A DNA stretch of 64,000 nt from Apus apus (lineage: Eukaryota; Chordata; Aves; Apodiformes; Apodidae), in the NCBI RefSeq assembly GCF_020740795.1, contig NC_067283.1, positions 59,055,966-59,119,965 on the forward strand, given 5' to 3'. Below, in pieces: positions 12,615-22,900 of this stretch. The notes beneath the pieces were generated by a model. The model was not told where the DNA came from. It worked only from the letters and a program-made list of their open reading frames with translations, and did no database searches. The first letter of the stretch is position 1; the number at the start of each line of letters is the position of its first letter. Both the position numbers and the translations under genes were made by a program.

Positions 12615-12720
12615 ATAGGATTGTATATTAGTTGAGGTTGGAAGGTATCTTTAAAGGTCATATTTGGACTCTAATAGTCCAACCTCCCCTGTAACGAGCA
12701 GGGCCATCTTCAGACAGTGC
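12615..12720 (-). mobile_element. CR1 3'-end fragment, antisense, diverged
   Basis: GAGGTTGGAAGG, AAAGGTCAT, AGTCCAACC and GAGCAGGGCCATCTTCA follow the order of the CR1 3' end in reverse complement, with many mismatches. Probably an old copy. Confidence 0.65.
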
Positions 12721-12785
12721 AAATGGTGCCCATTCACGTTTCACACAGAGAAATACAAAAACGCAATGGTCTGGTGTCACCCAGG

Positions 12786-12897
12786 GAAAGAAGGGGAGTT
12801 GGAGACAGTGGGGAAGGAGGAGAAAGTGGGGAGGAATGGGGAAAAGAACAGGAGAAAGAGAAAGAGAAAAAGGAAGTAGAAGAGGAGAGGTACAGTC
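12786..12897. repeat. polypurine tract on the plus strand
   Basis: About 110 bases almost entirely of A and G on the plus strand, with GGAG, GAAAG and GAGAAAG units. It lies next to the left LTR of the minus-strand ERV and could be degraded LTR or flanking simple sequence. Overlapping open frames on both strands are explained by this composition. Confidence 0.75.
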
Positions 12898-13002
12898 CAC
12901 TTGCTGTACTGGCACCTTGGTAACTGCCTTCTTGCCCCACTGGATGGGGCGGCCGAGAGGCCACGGCCTCTGGAGGCTGATGGTTCCATCTACAGGTTGG
13001 TA

Positions 13003-13318
13003 TGGTGGTCGTTTACTTCATAATCTTCATCTTCACAACTGTGTCCTTTCTGTGAACTCAGCTGAAGGACCCAGTCCTTGCCGGTCTTGTTCCCATGATT
13101 AATTGCTGCTCTTGCTTGCCGGGGCATCTTGTTCTGCAGTTAAGTCCTGCTATCTTTAGAGCTACATTCTTGTGGTTATCTACACAGAGGTTCAGAGCTT
13201 ACCACAGCACTTCTATTTTCTAGGCTAAGTGTCTCACAAACTACACATATTGCAGCAGCTACCCTGCAACCCAGGGTTGTTCAACTCTGAAACAGCAACC
13301 CTGTTTCAATCCCCACTT
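13003..13318 (-). mobile_element. 3' LTR (shared part) of the minus-strand gamma-like ERV
   Basis: On the minus strand the LTR starts TGAAACAGGGTTG just after a polypurine tract (AAAAGTGGGGAT, 13319-13330). That is the expected arrangement of PPT and U3. The block is a direct repeat of 19964-20204, with small indels. Sequence to the left of 13003 has no counterpart in the other LTR, because that copy is cut off there. The outer end of this LTR and its target-site duplication could not be fixed. Confidence 0.8.
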
Positions 13319-13339
13319 TTCTTATAAGCTTGCAAATTC

Positions 13340-14615
13340 TTTTGCAATTCTTATAATATACCATTCCTTTCTAATCTTCTAGCAAAATATTCCCCTGTCT
13401 CTACCTGATACCTGATGTTATTTATTTTCCACTCAGTATAATCCCCGGCAGATTTCTGACAACATAAATAAAAACACATATAAATCATTATGCCTAAGAT
13501 TGCCCATATAATTACTCCCATAAAAATTTGCTTTAACCATCCAAAGTTAGGTAGTCATGATGTTAATTTCTTAAACAGGTTACCAAAATCTCATTCAGCA
13601 TTATCGCTACCAATTTTATGAAAAAATGCTTGCTATATTCCAAATTGTTTCTACATCTACACATAACTCTTTCTAATTGGTCTATATAGGTACAACAGCT
13701 GGTGTTAAGGGTACACACTGCTCCAACTTCTGCTGTCAATATGACAAGGGTCATCTGATTCTCCATTACTATTTTACTTAAGGTGGTAATTTCCTCTTGA
13801 AGACCTGTCAGTGTGTCCGCAGTCTGATTTTTAGTGGTAAGATTTCTAGCTCAACTGTTATATTTAATATGGCCTTTTCTAATTCAGAAACTCCAAAAGC
13901 AAGGATCAACCATCTTACAAAACTATGTAATTTACTTCCTCAGACCACCAACAGGGTTTCTCGAAGTTTTGTGCATATTCTTTTCCATACTTCCCTCAAT
14001 ATTCTGCTGACTTGGTTAGTATGGTTAAAAACTTGAACTAGGGGTATGAGGTGTTCTGTAACACATTCACCTATCCAAATTCTTGGTAATGTTTTCCTCG
14101 CCTTTCCATCTCCACATAGCCACTACCAACCGGTAGAAAGCAAGCAGGAAATGTTAATCGTCATACTGACATTACTGATACTTCTGGCTGTAAAATAATC
14201 CTTCCACTGTCTCGGATTTTCCTTACACTTAGGTTGGCTAGAGTTACTATATTCACTATAGTTGGTGCTTATATCAATCCTATGAAAAGCCAAGAAGTTT
14301 AGGTTAAACGTTTACACATTCAGACCGGAATTATTCATTTTCACAAAAAGGCAAGTTTGCCTCATATCTGTGGTCAAGTCAAATGGTGGTTCTCGCATAA
14401 AGCAGGTGTGATTTTTGCATTCATATGGGTTAATCCAGTTGGATGAGGGTACACCTACAAGGGGTAAGGTCAGCTTGTTGGTTATTTCTCCACATCCAGC
14501 ATTCCTGAAGACTTGTGCAGTTAGCTATACATTCTACCAAGGAAATACAAGTGTTAGTACCAAAAGCAAACACAGTCTTAATTACTAAAAGTGAAAATAT
14601 TTTCAAGGACCCCAT
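13340..14615 (-). pseudogene. ERV env remnant (SU start and TM)
   Basis: A possible Env start with a signal-peptide-like beginning (MGSLKIFSLLVIKTVFAF) lies at 14615 on the minus strand and stops after 61 residues. The transmembrane subunit is recognised further on. TAEVGAVC is followed by the cysteine motif CTLNTSCC (13692-13715), and a hydrophobic anchor (GVIIWAILGIMIYM) follows near 13520-13450. Gammaretroviral TM proteins normally have CX6CC; here the spacing is CX5CC. Several frameshifts and stops separate the pieces. In a live virus Env mediates entry; here it is a decayed copy just ahead of the 3' LTR. Confidence 0.7.
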
Positions 14616-14655
14616 TTACTGTCTCTGCAATTTCAGCTTCAGGTGTCCCACATGT

Positions 14656-15660
14656 TCAGAGGTCCATTGCTTGTCTGGAGCCTTCTTCACACGAGAGTAA
14701 AGGATTCAGGTCAGTTGTTCCTTGATCTTGACTGCAGTAAAGGTAGTTAATAGAACTTGAAAGGAGCCGTCCCACATCTCCTCCAGAGGTTTCCTGTAAT
14801 GGTTTTCGCATACACAGAACTCCAGGTTCAATATTGTGAAATGGATGATCTAATCCCCAGCTACGAGCTCCCAAATCTTGTTTTCTAATCTGGTCCAATT
14901 GTTTTTGTAACTGAATTAAGTATTTACTTAAATTTCCCTCTCCCCATTGATGTGTGTCAGTGCTTTCTGATGCACAATTATACAGTCAAAATTATAGAAA
15001 AATACAAAATTTCAAAAAGACTCAATCTCTCCATGGTCCTAGGCTTCATCCTTATGCTTAATAGAGCCAAGGGTAAAGCCTGAGGCCATGGCAGATTTGC
15101 TTCTTGCCCTAATTTTTTCAGCTGTTGTTTGATTAAATGGTTCATTTTTTCTACCTGTTCTCTGGCTTGTGGTTTATAGCGTGTATGTAACTGCCAATCA
15201 ATTCACAAAAATTCTGTACTAATTTTCTGGATTACTTCTGCACAAAAATGAGATCCTCTATCTGAGGAAATGACATCCGGGAACCCAAATCTTGGGATGA
15301 TCTCATTTAACAGTACCTTTGAAACTTCCCTCACCTTGCTTGTTCTGCAAGGGAAAGCCTTAGGCCATCCCAAAAAATTATCTGTCATTACTAGTAGGTA
15401 TCTGAACCCCCTTTTTCTTGGGAGTTCAGTGAAGTCAATTTGCCAATCTTGTCCTGGACTATTCCGTTTTACCAATAACTCCAATTTGTACGTGGTATGT
15501 GGTTTGGTTTTGAGACAAATTACACATCTTTGAGTTATCTGTTTAGTAATAGTGTGTAGATTATGGCCCACTACCTTTTGACTAAGAGTCTTATACAAAG
15601 GGTCAGTTCCCCAGTGGTTTTTATCATGTTCATCCTTCATGAGTCTTCATACAAGTCCTG
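14656..15660 (-). pseudogene. ERV integrase remnant
   Basis: The frame at 15640-15203 encodes the end of the zinc-binding domain (CVICLKTKP) and the catalytic core with the first two acidic residues, in [10 protein letters not shown] and in ISSDRGSHF. It ends at a TGA (15203-15205) shortly before the third catalytic residue, whose surroundings (REQVEKMN) are encoded near 15164-15140. A further frame, 14898-14656, resembles the C-terminal domain (HPFHNIEPG). Integrase inserts viral DNA into the host genome. The premature stop and frameshifts make this copy inactive. It follows RNase H and precedes env, as expected. Confidence 0.85.
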
Positions 15661-15959
15661 AGGGAACAATTCCTGTTGCATCAGAAGTATGGGCCAACCC
15701 CTCTGGTTGCATCTTACCATTCAAATTCTTTATCAGTTTCTGATCTTATTTATTATAATAAGGTTTTTCATGAAGAATTTCTAGTTTACTGTCTGGGATC
15801 AAAAAGAGTGCTTCGACCTCTGCAGCTTTTCTTGCCTCGTAGTCTGCAAGCTGATTTCCTTGTTCTGGGTCAGTTATCCCCTTATGATGTCCTCTGCAAT
15901 ACATGATTGCTACTTGATCAGGTAGCTTTATGGCATCTAATAGTTTTAAGATTTCTTCA

Positions 15960-16571
15960 GCATGTTTATTTTGTTTACCTTGTGAGGTTAGAAGGCCTCA
16001 TTCTTTCCAAATCACCCAAGGGCATCTACTATACCAAATGCGTACCTGGAATCAGTCCAAATACTTGTTTTCTTTCCTTTAGCCAGTTCAAGAGCTCTAG
16101 TCAAGGCTGTGATTTCTGTCTTCTGGACTGAAGTTCCTGCAGGCAGGAACAACGCCCTGAAGAGTTGTGACTGCATATCCTGAAAGTCCTTTACCATTTT
16201 TGATTAAGCTGCTCCCATCTGTGAAACAGGAATCTTCCACATCTGGTAAGGGAGTCTCTTTGAGATCTGGTCTGCTGGAATAGACCACATCATTCATCTG
16301 CAGGCAGTCATGGCTCCTAGGTTCTTCAAGTTTTTCTCCACTCAGGAAAGAAGCTGGATTGATAACATTAGTTACTTCAATTGTTACATCATCCCCTTCT
16401 ACTAAGATAGCTTGATATTTTAAAAACCTGGATGGGGACAGCCAGTGCCCTCCTTTCTGTTCCAGTACTGCAGACACTGTGTGGGACACTTAGATTATCA
16501 TCGTCTAGCCTAAGTTGAACTTCCAGGCTTCCTGGATGTTTAACAAAACTGCAGCCACCACTCTCAGGCAA
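15960..16571 (-). pseudogene. ERV RNase H remnant
   Basis: Two overlapping frames carry the RNase H active-site neighbourhoods. CFTDGSSLIKNGKG is near 16226, then EITALTRALEL and WTDSRYAFGIVDALG lie toward 16012. A frameshift between about 16197 and 16097 separates the first acidic residue from the other two. The domain degrades the RNA strand of RNA/DNA hybrids in retroviral replication. It lies between the RT connection region and integrase, in normal order. Confidence 0.82.
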
Positions 16572-16574
16572 GCT

Positions 16575-16974
16575 GGCCAGCCCTTACTGACTTCACCTAG
16601 TTGTTTTGAGAAGTATGCTACTGTGCTCTTGTATGGCCCTAGTCTCTGGGCCAATATTCCACGAGCAATGCTCTGTTTCTCATATGAGAACAGCCAGAAA
16701 GGTTTTGTAGGATCTGGAAATCCAAGGGCTGGTGCTTTAATCAGCTCTTACTTGAGGGCCTTAAAAGTTTTTCTCGACTCTTAGTCCACTGTAGAGTCAC
16801 CTGGCTATGTTTTATCAGTTCACACAATGGTTTTACTAAGAGTCCATAATTATAAATCCAAAGACAACACCAACCTGTTATTTCCAGAAATGTACAGAGT
16901 TCTTCTACCATCTGGGACTCCAGAGTCTGACCAATAGCTTCTTTCCTTTCTTGTCCCAGTTCTCATTGTCCTTG
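16575..16974 (-). pseudogene. ERV RT connection region (pol, distal to the LTR insertion)
   Basis: Minus-strand code with the pattern RKEAIGQTLESQ, LCTFLEITGWCCLWIYNYG and LVKPLCELIK, typical of the RT thumb/connection part of class I pol, broken by stops. The reading sense resumes exactly at the left flank of the solo LTR 16980-18062, so this block and 18068-18880 were once continuous. Confidence 0.82.
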
Positions 16975-16979
16975 AGATA

Positions 16980-18062
16980 TGTGGGAAACTGTTCTTTCTT
17001 CCCCATATAAGTCTAAACAAAATGCCTTTTAAGCCAGCGAAGGCCTCTCCTGATTATCCCCAGCTAACGGACTAAAACAGACTTGCTTCTCAAGGACAAC
17101 AGAACCCAGAACAACAGCTGTGGTCCGGGACAGAAAGGATGGGCAACAAGCCATCCTGTGCCCCTGGCAGTCGCCGCCCTAACGTGGGGCTCATGGACGC
17201 TCATTGGCTCTGGACAGTGACACTGACTGGACAGGTGGGTCAGGGGGTATCAAAGGTGGCGAGGGCAGCAGGTGGGCCCTTCCCTCCTCCCTGAGGCCCG
17301 TTCGGACGCTTTCTGCGTGGGACACCCCCCTGCTGCGGACACTGGTGCTGGGACCCTGCCTGCCTGCCTGCCCCGGGTCCAGCCTGAGCCTCAGCTCCGA
17401 GCGTGCCGGGGTCCCGAGCCCTGGGGTCGGGGCCGGAGCCCCCTCCCCGTGTTGCTGCCGCTTGAGGGGAAACCAGCGGCCGCTGCACCCGCTGCCGAGA
17501 GGCTGCCCCTCCGACACCACGGACCTGCCGTCCTGCCTTCCGGCCACCGACCGACACTGGACAAGCCGCCGGAGGGTAACATCACCTCACACACACACAC
17601 TCTCCTCTCCTCATACTCGCACACACAGAGCGACCTCTTAAGGAGGACTGACGTCGGGTTTCCTTCCCTCCTCCCTTTGGTCCTTAATCCTCTCCCTTAA
17701 AAGCACCGGACCTTTTGCATTGCCTCCCTAAGGGACACTTTCTCATTATATACATGTTTATATCCCTGGTAGCCATTCACATTTGCACTTTCCCTAAACA
17801 TCATCCCTCAGTTTGTGTTAACCCTTAATAAACCGATTAGTTTGTGGAGTAAACCTTGTTTTTTAGAGGCAATCTCTGAGCGTGGTGGGGTGGGGGTGCT
17901 TTCTAACTACCACCCTGAAACACGGTCCCGCGGTGGCCTTTCCTCCGTGAGAGGCAGCGCCGAGTGTGACCCTCGGTCTTATTCACAAACCCCCCCACAT
18001 CGGGAGCAGGAGTCGCAAAAGCATCCTGACAGCCGGTAGCCCCCCAGTACCTGCTTGCGACA
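16980..18062 (+). mobile_element. 1083-bp solo LTR with AGATA target duplication, inside pol
   Basis: The element starts TGTGGGAAACTG and ends TTGCGACA, with AGATA on both sides (16975-16979 and 18063-18067). Pol code is interrupted exactly between the two AGATA copies and would be continuous without the insert. A polyadenylation signal AATAAA is at 17827-17832, giving plus orientation. The middle (about 17160-17580) is GC-rich with many CpGs, unlike its surroundings. A 5-bp duplication fits ERVL or some class II elements; I could not name the family. Both-strand open frames at 17191-17700 are composition artefacts, not genes. Confidence 0.93.
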
Positions 18063-18067
18063 AGATA

Positions 18068-18880
18068 CATCATAGCCGAGGTACTAGACACGCTCTTGTA
18101 CAACCTGTGCTTTCTGTGGAGAGGCTCAATATCCATTTAGGCCCAGAAAATTAAGGAGAATTACAGTCTGTTGTTCACATTCTTCTCTAGTTTGGGTTGC
18201 TATCAAAAGATAATCTACATACTGGAGTACTGTCCCTTCTCCTGGATGAGATGTCCATTCCTCCAGATCTTTAGTCAACCAGTTTCAAAATAAAGTGGGA
18301 TTTGAATCCTTGGGGCAATGCAGTCCAAATGAGTTGGATTTTTCTCCCTGAACTGAATTTTCCCATTCAAAGGCAAATGATTTTCAGCTTTCTTTATCCA
18401 AAGGGAGGCAGAAGAAAGCATCTTTTAAATCCAAGATGGTAAACATTTTTGATTGTCATTTAATTTTGTCAGCAACTTGTAAGGATTTGCAGCCTGGGTG
18501 GATGTCTGGTAATCTTATTGATTTCCCTTAAAACTTGTACTAAATGATAATTCTTTCCATCTGCTTTTCTCATGAGGAGAATTGGTGTGTTATATTCTGA
18601 TTTACATTCCACTAAAAGTCTGTGGCTTAAAAACTTATCAATTATGGTTTTAACTCCTTTTCTATCTTCCAATTTCAAAGGATATTGCCAGATTTTCACT
18701 GGACTCATACTTGGTTTCAGCTCTACTACTACTGGGGAGGCATTTTTTGCACTTCCAGGTATTTGCGTTGCCCAAACCCCTGAATAAACCTGGTCCATTA
18801 TTTCCTGAGGGATTTGGGGGCTTTCTTCAGTTTGGATCAATGCTAGACTCAAAATACTAATTAAGTTTTTTTCATCCACT
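18068..18880 (-). pseudogene. ERV reverse transcriptase remnant (fingers and palm)
   Basis: The frame at 18879-18469 encodes the RT N-terminal region (QIPGSAKNASPVVVELKP, LLVECKSEYNTPILLMRKADG). The first catalytic region, DLKDAFFCLPL, follows near 18433-18400 in another frame. The second catalytic motif, normally YVDD in this class, reads YVDY (18210-18221), so an essential aspartate is lost. Stops and frameshifts lie between the blocks. The gene is cut at 18063 by the solo LTR and continues at 16974. It normally copies viral RNA into DNA. Confidence 0.88.
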
Positions 18881-18899
18881 TCTAAAGTAATTTTCCTTT

Positions 18900-19200
18900 T
18901 TCAAAAACTTTGCTTCCACTTGTTCAAGCAAATCTCTTCCTAATAATGATTTTGGAGATCCTGGTAGGTACAAAAATTGGTGCGTTCCAACTTGCTTACC
19001 CAATTTATATTTCAATGATCATGTAAAAAATGCCTTTTCTTATTGTCCGGTTAAACCAATTTCTGTTCATTACCAATAGGAGTGAAATCTTGGGTTATTA
19101 CTGAAAATTTTGCATTGGTATCTACCATAAATTCAGTTTCCCCCTTGTTTTTCCCTAGCTTTACTATAACCAGTGGATCCACTAAGGTAGATTCCCTAGG
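18900..19200 (-). pseudogene. ERV protease remnant
   Basis: On the minus strand the retroviral aspartic protease is recognised from VKLGKNKGETEFMVDTN and the C-terminal helix motif KSLLGRDLLEQV near 18950-18925. The active-site triplet, normally DTG, reads DTN (19114-19122), and a stop follows about 20 residues later. The enzyme normally matures Gag and Pol. The position between the zinc knuckle and RT is the standard one. Confidence 0.82.
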
Positions 19201-19239
19201 TCCCTGTCATTGTTATGTTCTTCCAGCAACTGCTATTAT

Positions 19240-19963
19240 ATTTTGCTGATTTAGGTGTGCACAATCACTTTTCCAGTGATCTGTTTCTTTACAGAATGCA
19301 CACTGATCTCTCCTTAGAGAGTGCCATAGTACTGTGTTTCCACCTTGTCTTGCAACTCCCCTGCCCCCCTAACTGCGTTTGAGGAGGCTGAGGTTATCTT
19401 GAATTAGCAATTGCCTTTCCCAGCTGGTGTCTCTCATTAACTTCTCTATTTCAGTAAGGTCTCCATGCTTCTTTAATTAATTTTTCTAAATCCCTATACT
19501 CTGATTCTTTTACTTTTTGTAAAAAAAAATGTAAAGAATGTCCCAAGAATAAGGACACTAACTGTTGTTGTCCCACCTCTGAAACGGGATCTAAAGTAGT
19601 GAACTTACGCACTGCTGCTCTCAACCAATCTAACAACTAGGTTGGAATTTCAAACTGTCCTTGTTTTACTGCATAAAGCACTGACCAATTTATAGCAGTA
19701 GGAATTGCATTTTCTAATCCAAATTTTATCCATTCTTGATACCTTTTTAATGTTCAATACTCTATAGCATCATTCAGAACCTAATTAGGATTTGTCAGGG
19801 GCATAAGTTCATCTACCCCTGCAGTGAACCTGGACTTGAGTACAAGCAATTTTTATGACCAGCTGTTTTTCTGTTTCAGTTAAAGCATCCAGCATTAAAT
19901 CTATGTCATTCCAATCACAGTCCCACCCACATGAATATGCGCAATTTTGGCTTTCAGTGGTCT
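19240..19963 (-). pseudogene. ERV gag remnant (capsid and nucleocapsid)
   Basis: Minus-strand blocks resemble the capsid (WNDIDLMLDALTETEKQL near 19905-19850, and the frame 19636-19451 with MLDWLRAAVRKF and LIKEAW). They are followed by one CCHC zinc knuckle CAFCKETDHWKSDC (19261-19302), which has the C-X2-C-X4-H-X4-C spacing. The matrix region, start codon and untranslated leader are absent: capsid code begins immediately beside the LTR at 19963, which implies a deletion there. Gag forms the virus core; this copy has several stops. Confidence 0.8.
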
Positions 19964-20204
19964 TGGTGGTCGTTTATTTCATCATCTTCATCTTCACCAC
20001 TGTGTCCTGTTTGTGAACTCAGCTGAAGGACCCAGTCCTTGCCAGTCTTGCTTGCTGGGACATGTTGTTCTGTGATTAAGTCCCTTTATCTTTAGAGCTA
20101 CATTCTTATGGTTATCTACACAGAGCTTCAGGGCTTACCTCAGCACTACTTTTTTCTAGTCCAAGTGTCTCACAAACTACAAGTATTACAACAACCCTGT
20201 TTCA
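19964..20204 (-). mobile_element. 5' LTR (truncated) of the minus-strand gamma-like ERV
   Basis: Direct repeat of 13003-13318. On the minus strand it starts TGAAACAGGGTTG at 20204 and contains AATAAA (complement of TTTATT at 19973-19978). It stops at 19964, where gag capsid code begins, so U5, primer-binding site, leader and matrix are deleted. The outer end at 20204 abuts a plus-strand ERV pol fragment without any spacer. Confidence 0.8.
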
Positions 20205-20560
20205 CATTGGAAAAGGAAAGTCAGAAACTGTTTGCCTTTGAATGGGAATATCCAACAACATTCAATGTCCAAGAAAAATTCAGCTGTGCTGGACAGTGCT
20301 GCCCCAGGGATTCAGAAACAGTCCTACATTATTTGGTAAAGTACTGGCAAGAGATTTGGAAGACTGGCAAGGTAAGAATCCTTCTATCATGTTACTACAG
20401 CATGTAGATGATACCTTGCTGGGAACCCCTTCAGAAGCAGAATGTCAAGCAGCCACCATCAGTTTTCTAAATTTTCTGAGACTTGCAGGGTATTGGGTGT
20501 CCCAGCAAAAGGCTCAGATTGCTCAGACAACTGTGTAATATTTAGGCTTTGAAAGGTTGG
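20205..20560 (+). pseudogene. second ERV: reverse transcriptase fragment
   Basis: Plus-strand code starts in the middle of a class I RT (LEKESQKLFAFEWEYP) and reaches the catalytic motif, which reads HVDD (20401-20412) where the family has YVDD. It continues to VSQQKAQIAQTTV, then hits a TAA at about 20538 and the block YLGF. The aspartates are present. A frameshift separates the first part (20205-20400) from the second. It is related to, but clearly diverged from, the minus-strand ERV next door, so it is a different insertion. Its 5' part is missing: it begins exactly at the LTR boundary 20204/20205. Confidence 0.85.
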
Positions 20561-20569
20561 GAATGGAGA

Positions 20570-21440
20570 ATAAAGAAGTTATTTGCTCAGAAATCAGAAG
20601 TTATAGCCCTGACACTTGCTCTGGAGCTCTCTGAACGTAAATGAGTAAATGTATACACTGATTCAAAATACGCCTTTGGAGTAATACATGCTCATGGAAG
20701 TAATACATGCTCTATTTGGAAGAAAAGAGGGCTTTTATCTTCTCAGGGAACTCCTATGAAGTGTGGGAAGGAAATTCTGAACCTGCTACAAGCAGTGCTG
20801 AAGCCAAAAGAAGTAGTTGTGGTGCATTGCAAGCTCATCAGAAATGAAAAAACAGACATCATTGAAGGAAATCAGAAGGCAGACAAAGTAGCAAAGAAAA
20901 TTGCTTCCATGATAGGGGCATTGGTCCCCACAAAAAGAGTTGTAATGGATCAAGCTGCAGTGTATTCAGAATAGTACAAGCAAGGCTGAAGCCTTGAAAT
21001 GCACCAAATCCCAGAATTGATGGTGGGTAACTATCACCAGCCAAATATTAGTCATTGCTGCATTGGTATGACAGCTTATACAGAAAACATACCAAGAAAC
21101 ACACACGGGAGCTGATGCTGTGGTGGCAAGTATTGAGTGATATGTGGTTGGTCCTGGAATGCAGCAATTAGCAGAAATTGTAATAAAACCATGTCAAGTG
21201 TGCTGTCAAGAACAACCCTAAGATTTAGAAGAAACCTCCTCCAAGACTGGTAAAAAGAGGTCAAGCTCCCAGGGAGCACTGACAAATAGACTTTTCTGAG
21301 TTACCTAGGTGCAATAACTGTAAGCATCTTTTGGTATTGGTTGATACCTTTTCTTGTTGGGTGGAAGCTTTCCTGTGTTGAACCAACAAAGCCAGGGAAC
21401 TAGTTAAAGCATTACTGAAGAAGATAATTCCTGTGGCCAT
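20570..21440 (+). pseudogene. second ERV: RNase H and integrase fragment
   Basis: The RNase H part shows EVIALTLALELSE, YTDSKYAFGV and, in the open frame 20756-20974, the C-terminal pattern GNQKADKVAKKIAS. The RT connection and the first RNase H aspartate are missing, so about half a domain is deleted near 20560. A 13-bp direct duplication AGTAATACATGCT lies at about 20679 and 20699. Integrase follows with YVVGPGMQQLAEIVIKPCQVC and LLVLVDTFSCWVEAF and ends near 21430, before the second catalytic aspartate, where CR1 5' sequence begins. Confidence 0.82.
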
Positions 21441-21850
21441 TTCAGTGAAGCTACTGAGGCAAGGAACACCAGAGCGAGGGACCGTGCTGGTGGTCCCCTT
21501 CTGCAGTGGCTAAACTGCAAGGAAACCCTCAGCAAAACCGAGGAAGGGAAGGGGAGAGAGTGAGTGGGAATCGAGAGTGGGAGGGAGTCAGTCCCAGCCC
21601 CTGTCCCTGGGCGGAGAGTGAGAGCTTCTAGGGAGCGGCAGCTCTGACTCACCGTGGGCAGAGGCAAAGGGATGGCGGCCTGACTCCCCCTGAGGTAGAA
21701 GAGCAGCCCCTGGGGAGAGCCGGCGACAGGAGCGCGGTGACCATGGCCTGGCGTGGCAGTTCGCGCAGGCAGGGCGTGCAGAGCAGGGAGCGGGGCCCCT
21801 CTTGATTCAGGGTATGAACTCAGCTAGTGATCATCCCCCACCCCGAATGG
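21441..21850 (+). promoter_or_regulatory. CR1 5' UTR / internal promoter region
   Basis: GC-rich sequence between the ERV integrase fragment and ORF1 of the CR1. By position this is the 5' UTR, which in active CR1 elements contains the internal promoter. It carries an ATG at about 21742 that opens only a short frame. The 5' boundary near 21441 is approximate. Confidence 0.6.
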
Positions 21851-21852
21851 GA

Positions 21853-22900
21853 CCTAGCTGTGGTATCCACTCGGGCAAAAACTGTTGCCAGGAGGACAGT
21901 GGCAACCCAGACAGAGGTGCCTCTCAAGAATGCAGCTGTCTAGGTCTCTGGCTGCACAGAATGCCTCAGCCTGTCAGACGTATCAGAGGATAGCAGAGAG
22001 AACACCTGTGTATGCTGTGACCAGGTGAATGATTCACTCAGCCTAGTGACTGAGCTGAAAGAGGAGGTGGAAAGATTATGGAGAACCTGGGATTGTGAAA
22101 GAGAAATAGATTGGTGGAGCAATACCCTACCATTCTTGAGACAAAACCTTAGGGTGGAGGCTTCACGAGAAGTAGAGGATCCTCTGCCTTCCTGTCACCT
22201 GGCAGAGGTAGGGGACCTGAGAGAAGAGGAGAACTGGAAGTGGGTCCCTGCTCAGGGCAACACACAAACCTGCTCCCAGCTTCCCTCACCTTCATGTGTG
22301 CCCTTACAGAGCAGGTATATGGGCCTGGATCAGGAAAATCAGGTAACTGAGGTTACTGACAAAGGTCTGTCCAGGGAGTTGACGAGGCAGTCTGCCCCAT
22401 GCATTAGGGCTGCCTCTGTTAAGAACAAAAGGAAAGTAATTGTTGTGGGAGATTCTCTTTTGAGGGGAACTGAGGGCCCTATATGCCGGCCAGATCCAAC
22501 CCTCAGGGAGGTCTGCTGCCTCCCTGGGGCCCGGGTTAGCGATGTTACTGAGAAACTCCCAGGCCTGGTGCAGCACTCAGATTACTACCCACTAGTGGTC
22601 ATGCAGGTGGGCACTGATGAGGTTGCCACGGCAAGTCCCAGGGCAATGAAAAGGGATTTCAGAGAACTAGGGCAAATGCTTGTGGGATTGGGAGCACAGG
22701 TGATCTTTTCCTCAGTTCCTTCGATGGCAGGAAAAGCTAGAAGGACTAGGAAAACACAACTGATTAATATATGGCTTAGAGGCTGGTGCCATCAGATGAA
22801 CTTTGGGTTTTTCGATCATGGAGATGTTTACAGGGCACCAGGTATGCTAGCAGAAAATGGCATAGAGCTATCAACAAGGGTGAAAAGGATTCTTGGCTAG
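21853..22900 (+). pseudogene. CR1 ORF1 (zinc-finger and esterase-like protein), broken
   Basis: ORF1 proteins of CR1 bind RNA and often carry an SGNH-hydrolase-like esterase domain. The N-terminal part has paired cysteines (CTEC near 21953 and CVCCDQV near 22014) followed by a predicted coiled coil (LSLVTELKEEVERLW). An in-frame TAG lies at 21941-21943. The open part from 22025 (291 codons from a GTG) contains GDSLLRG at 22448-22468 for the nucleophile block and VMQVGTDEV where the family has HVGTND, so the oxyanion-hole asparagine is lost. The C-terminal DGxHLS block is also altered (NGIELS). It ends with TAG at 22898-22900. Confidence 0.85.

Larger units (their letters stand above)
13319..19963 (-). 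mobile_element. internal region of a degenerate class I (gamma-like) ERV
   Basis: Read on the minus strand from right to left, remnants of gag, protease, reverse transcriptase, RNase H, integrase and env follow in normal retroviral order between two LTR copies. A younger solo LTR (16980-18062) sits in pol. The YVD-type RT core, the single CCHC zinc knuckle and the general pol organisation point to a class I (gammaretrovirus-like) element. Every gene carries stops and frameshifts, and the leader and matrix region are missing at the 5' end. No infectious potential is apparent. Confidence 0.9.

Noticed and set aside
12658..13102. Several open frames on both strands, some rich in Lys/Glu or Ser/Phe
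   Set aside because: They follow the polypurine tract and LTR sequence. A gag-like reading was considered but no gag motif could be confirmed.
17191..17700. Overlapping open frames of 77-145 codons on both strands in GC-rich DNA
   Set aside because: They lie wholly inside the solo LTR, overlap on both strands and several frames, and show no domain. High GC content removes stop codons.
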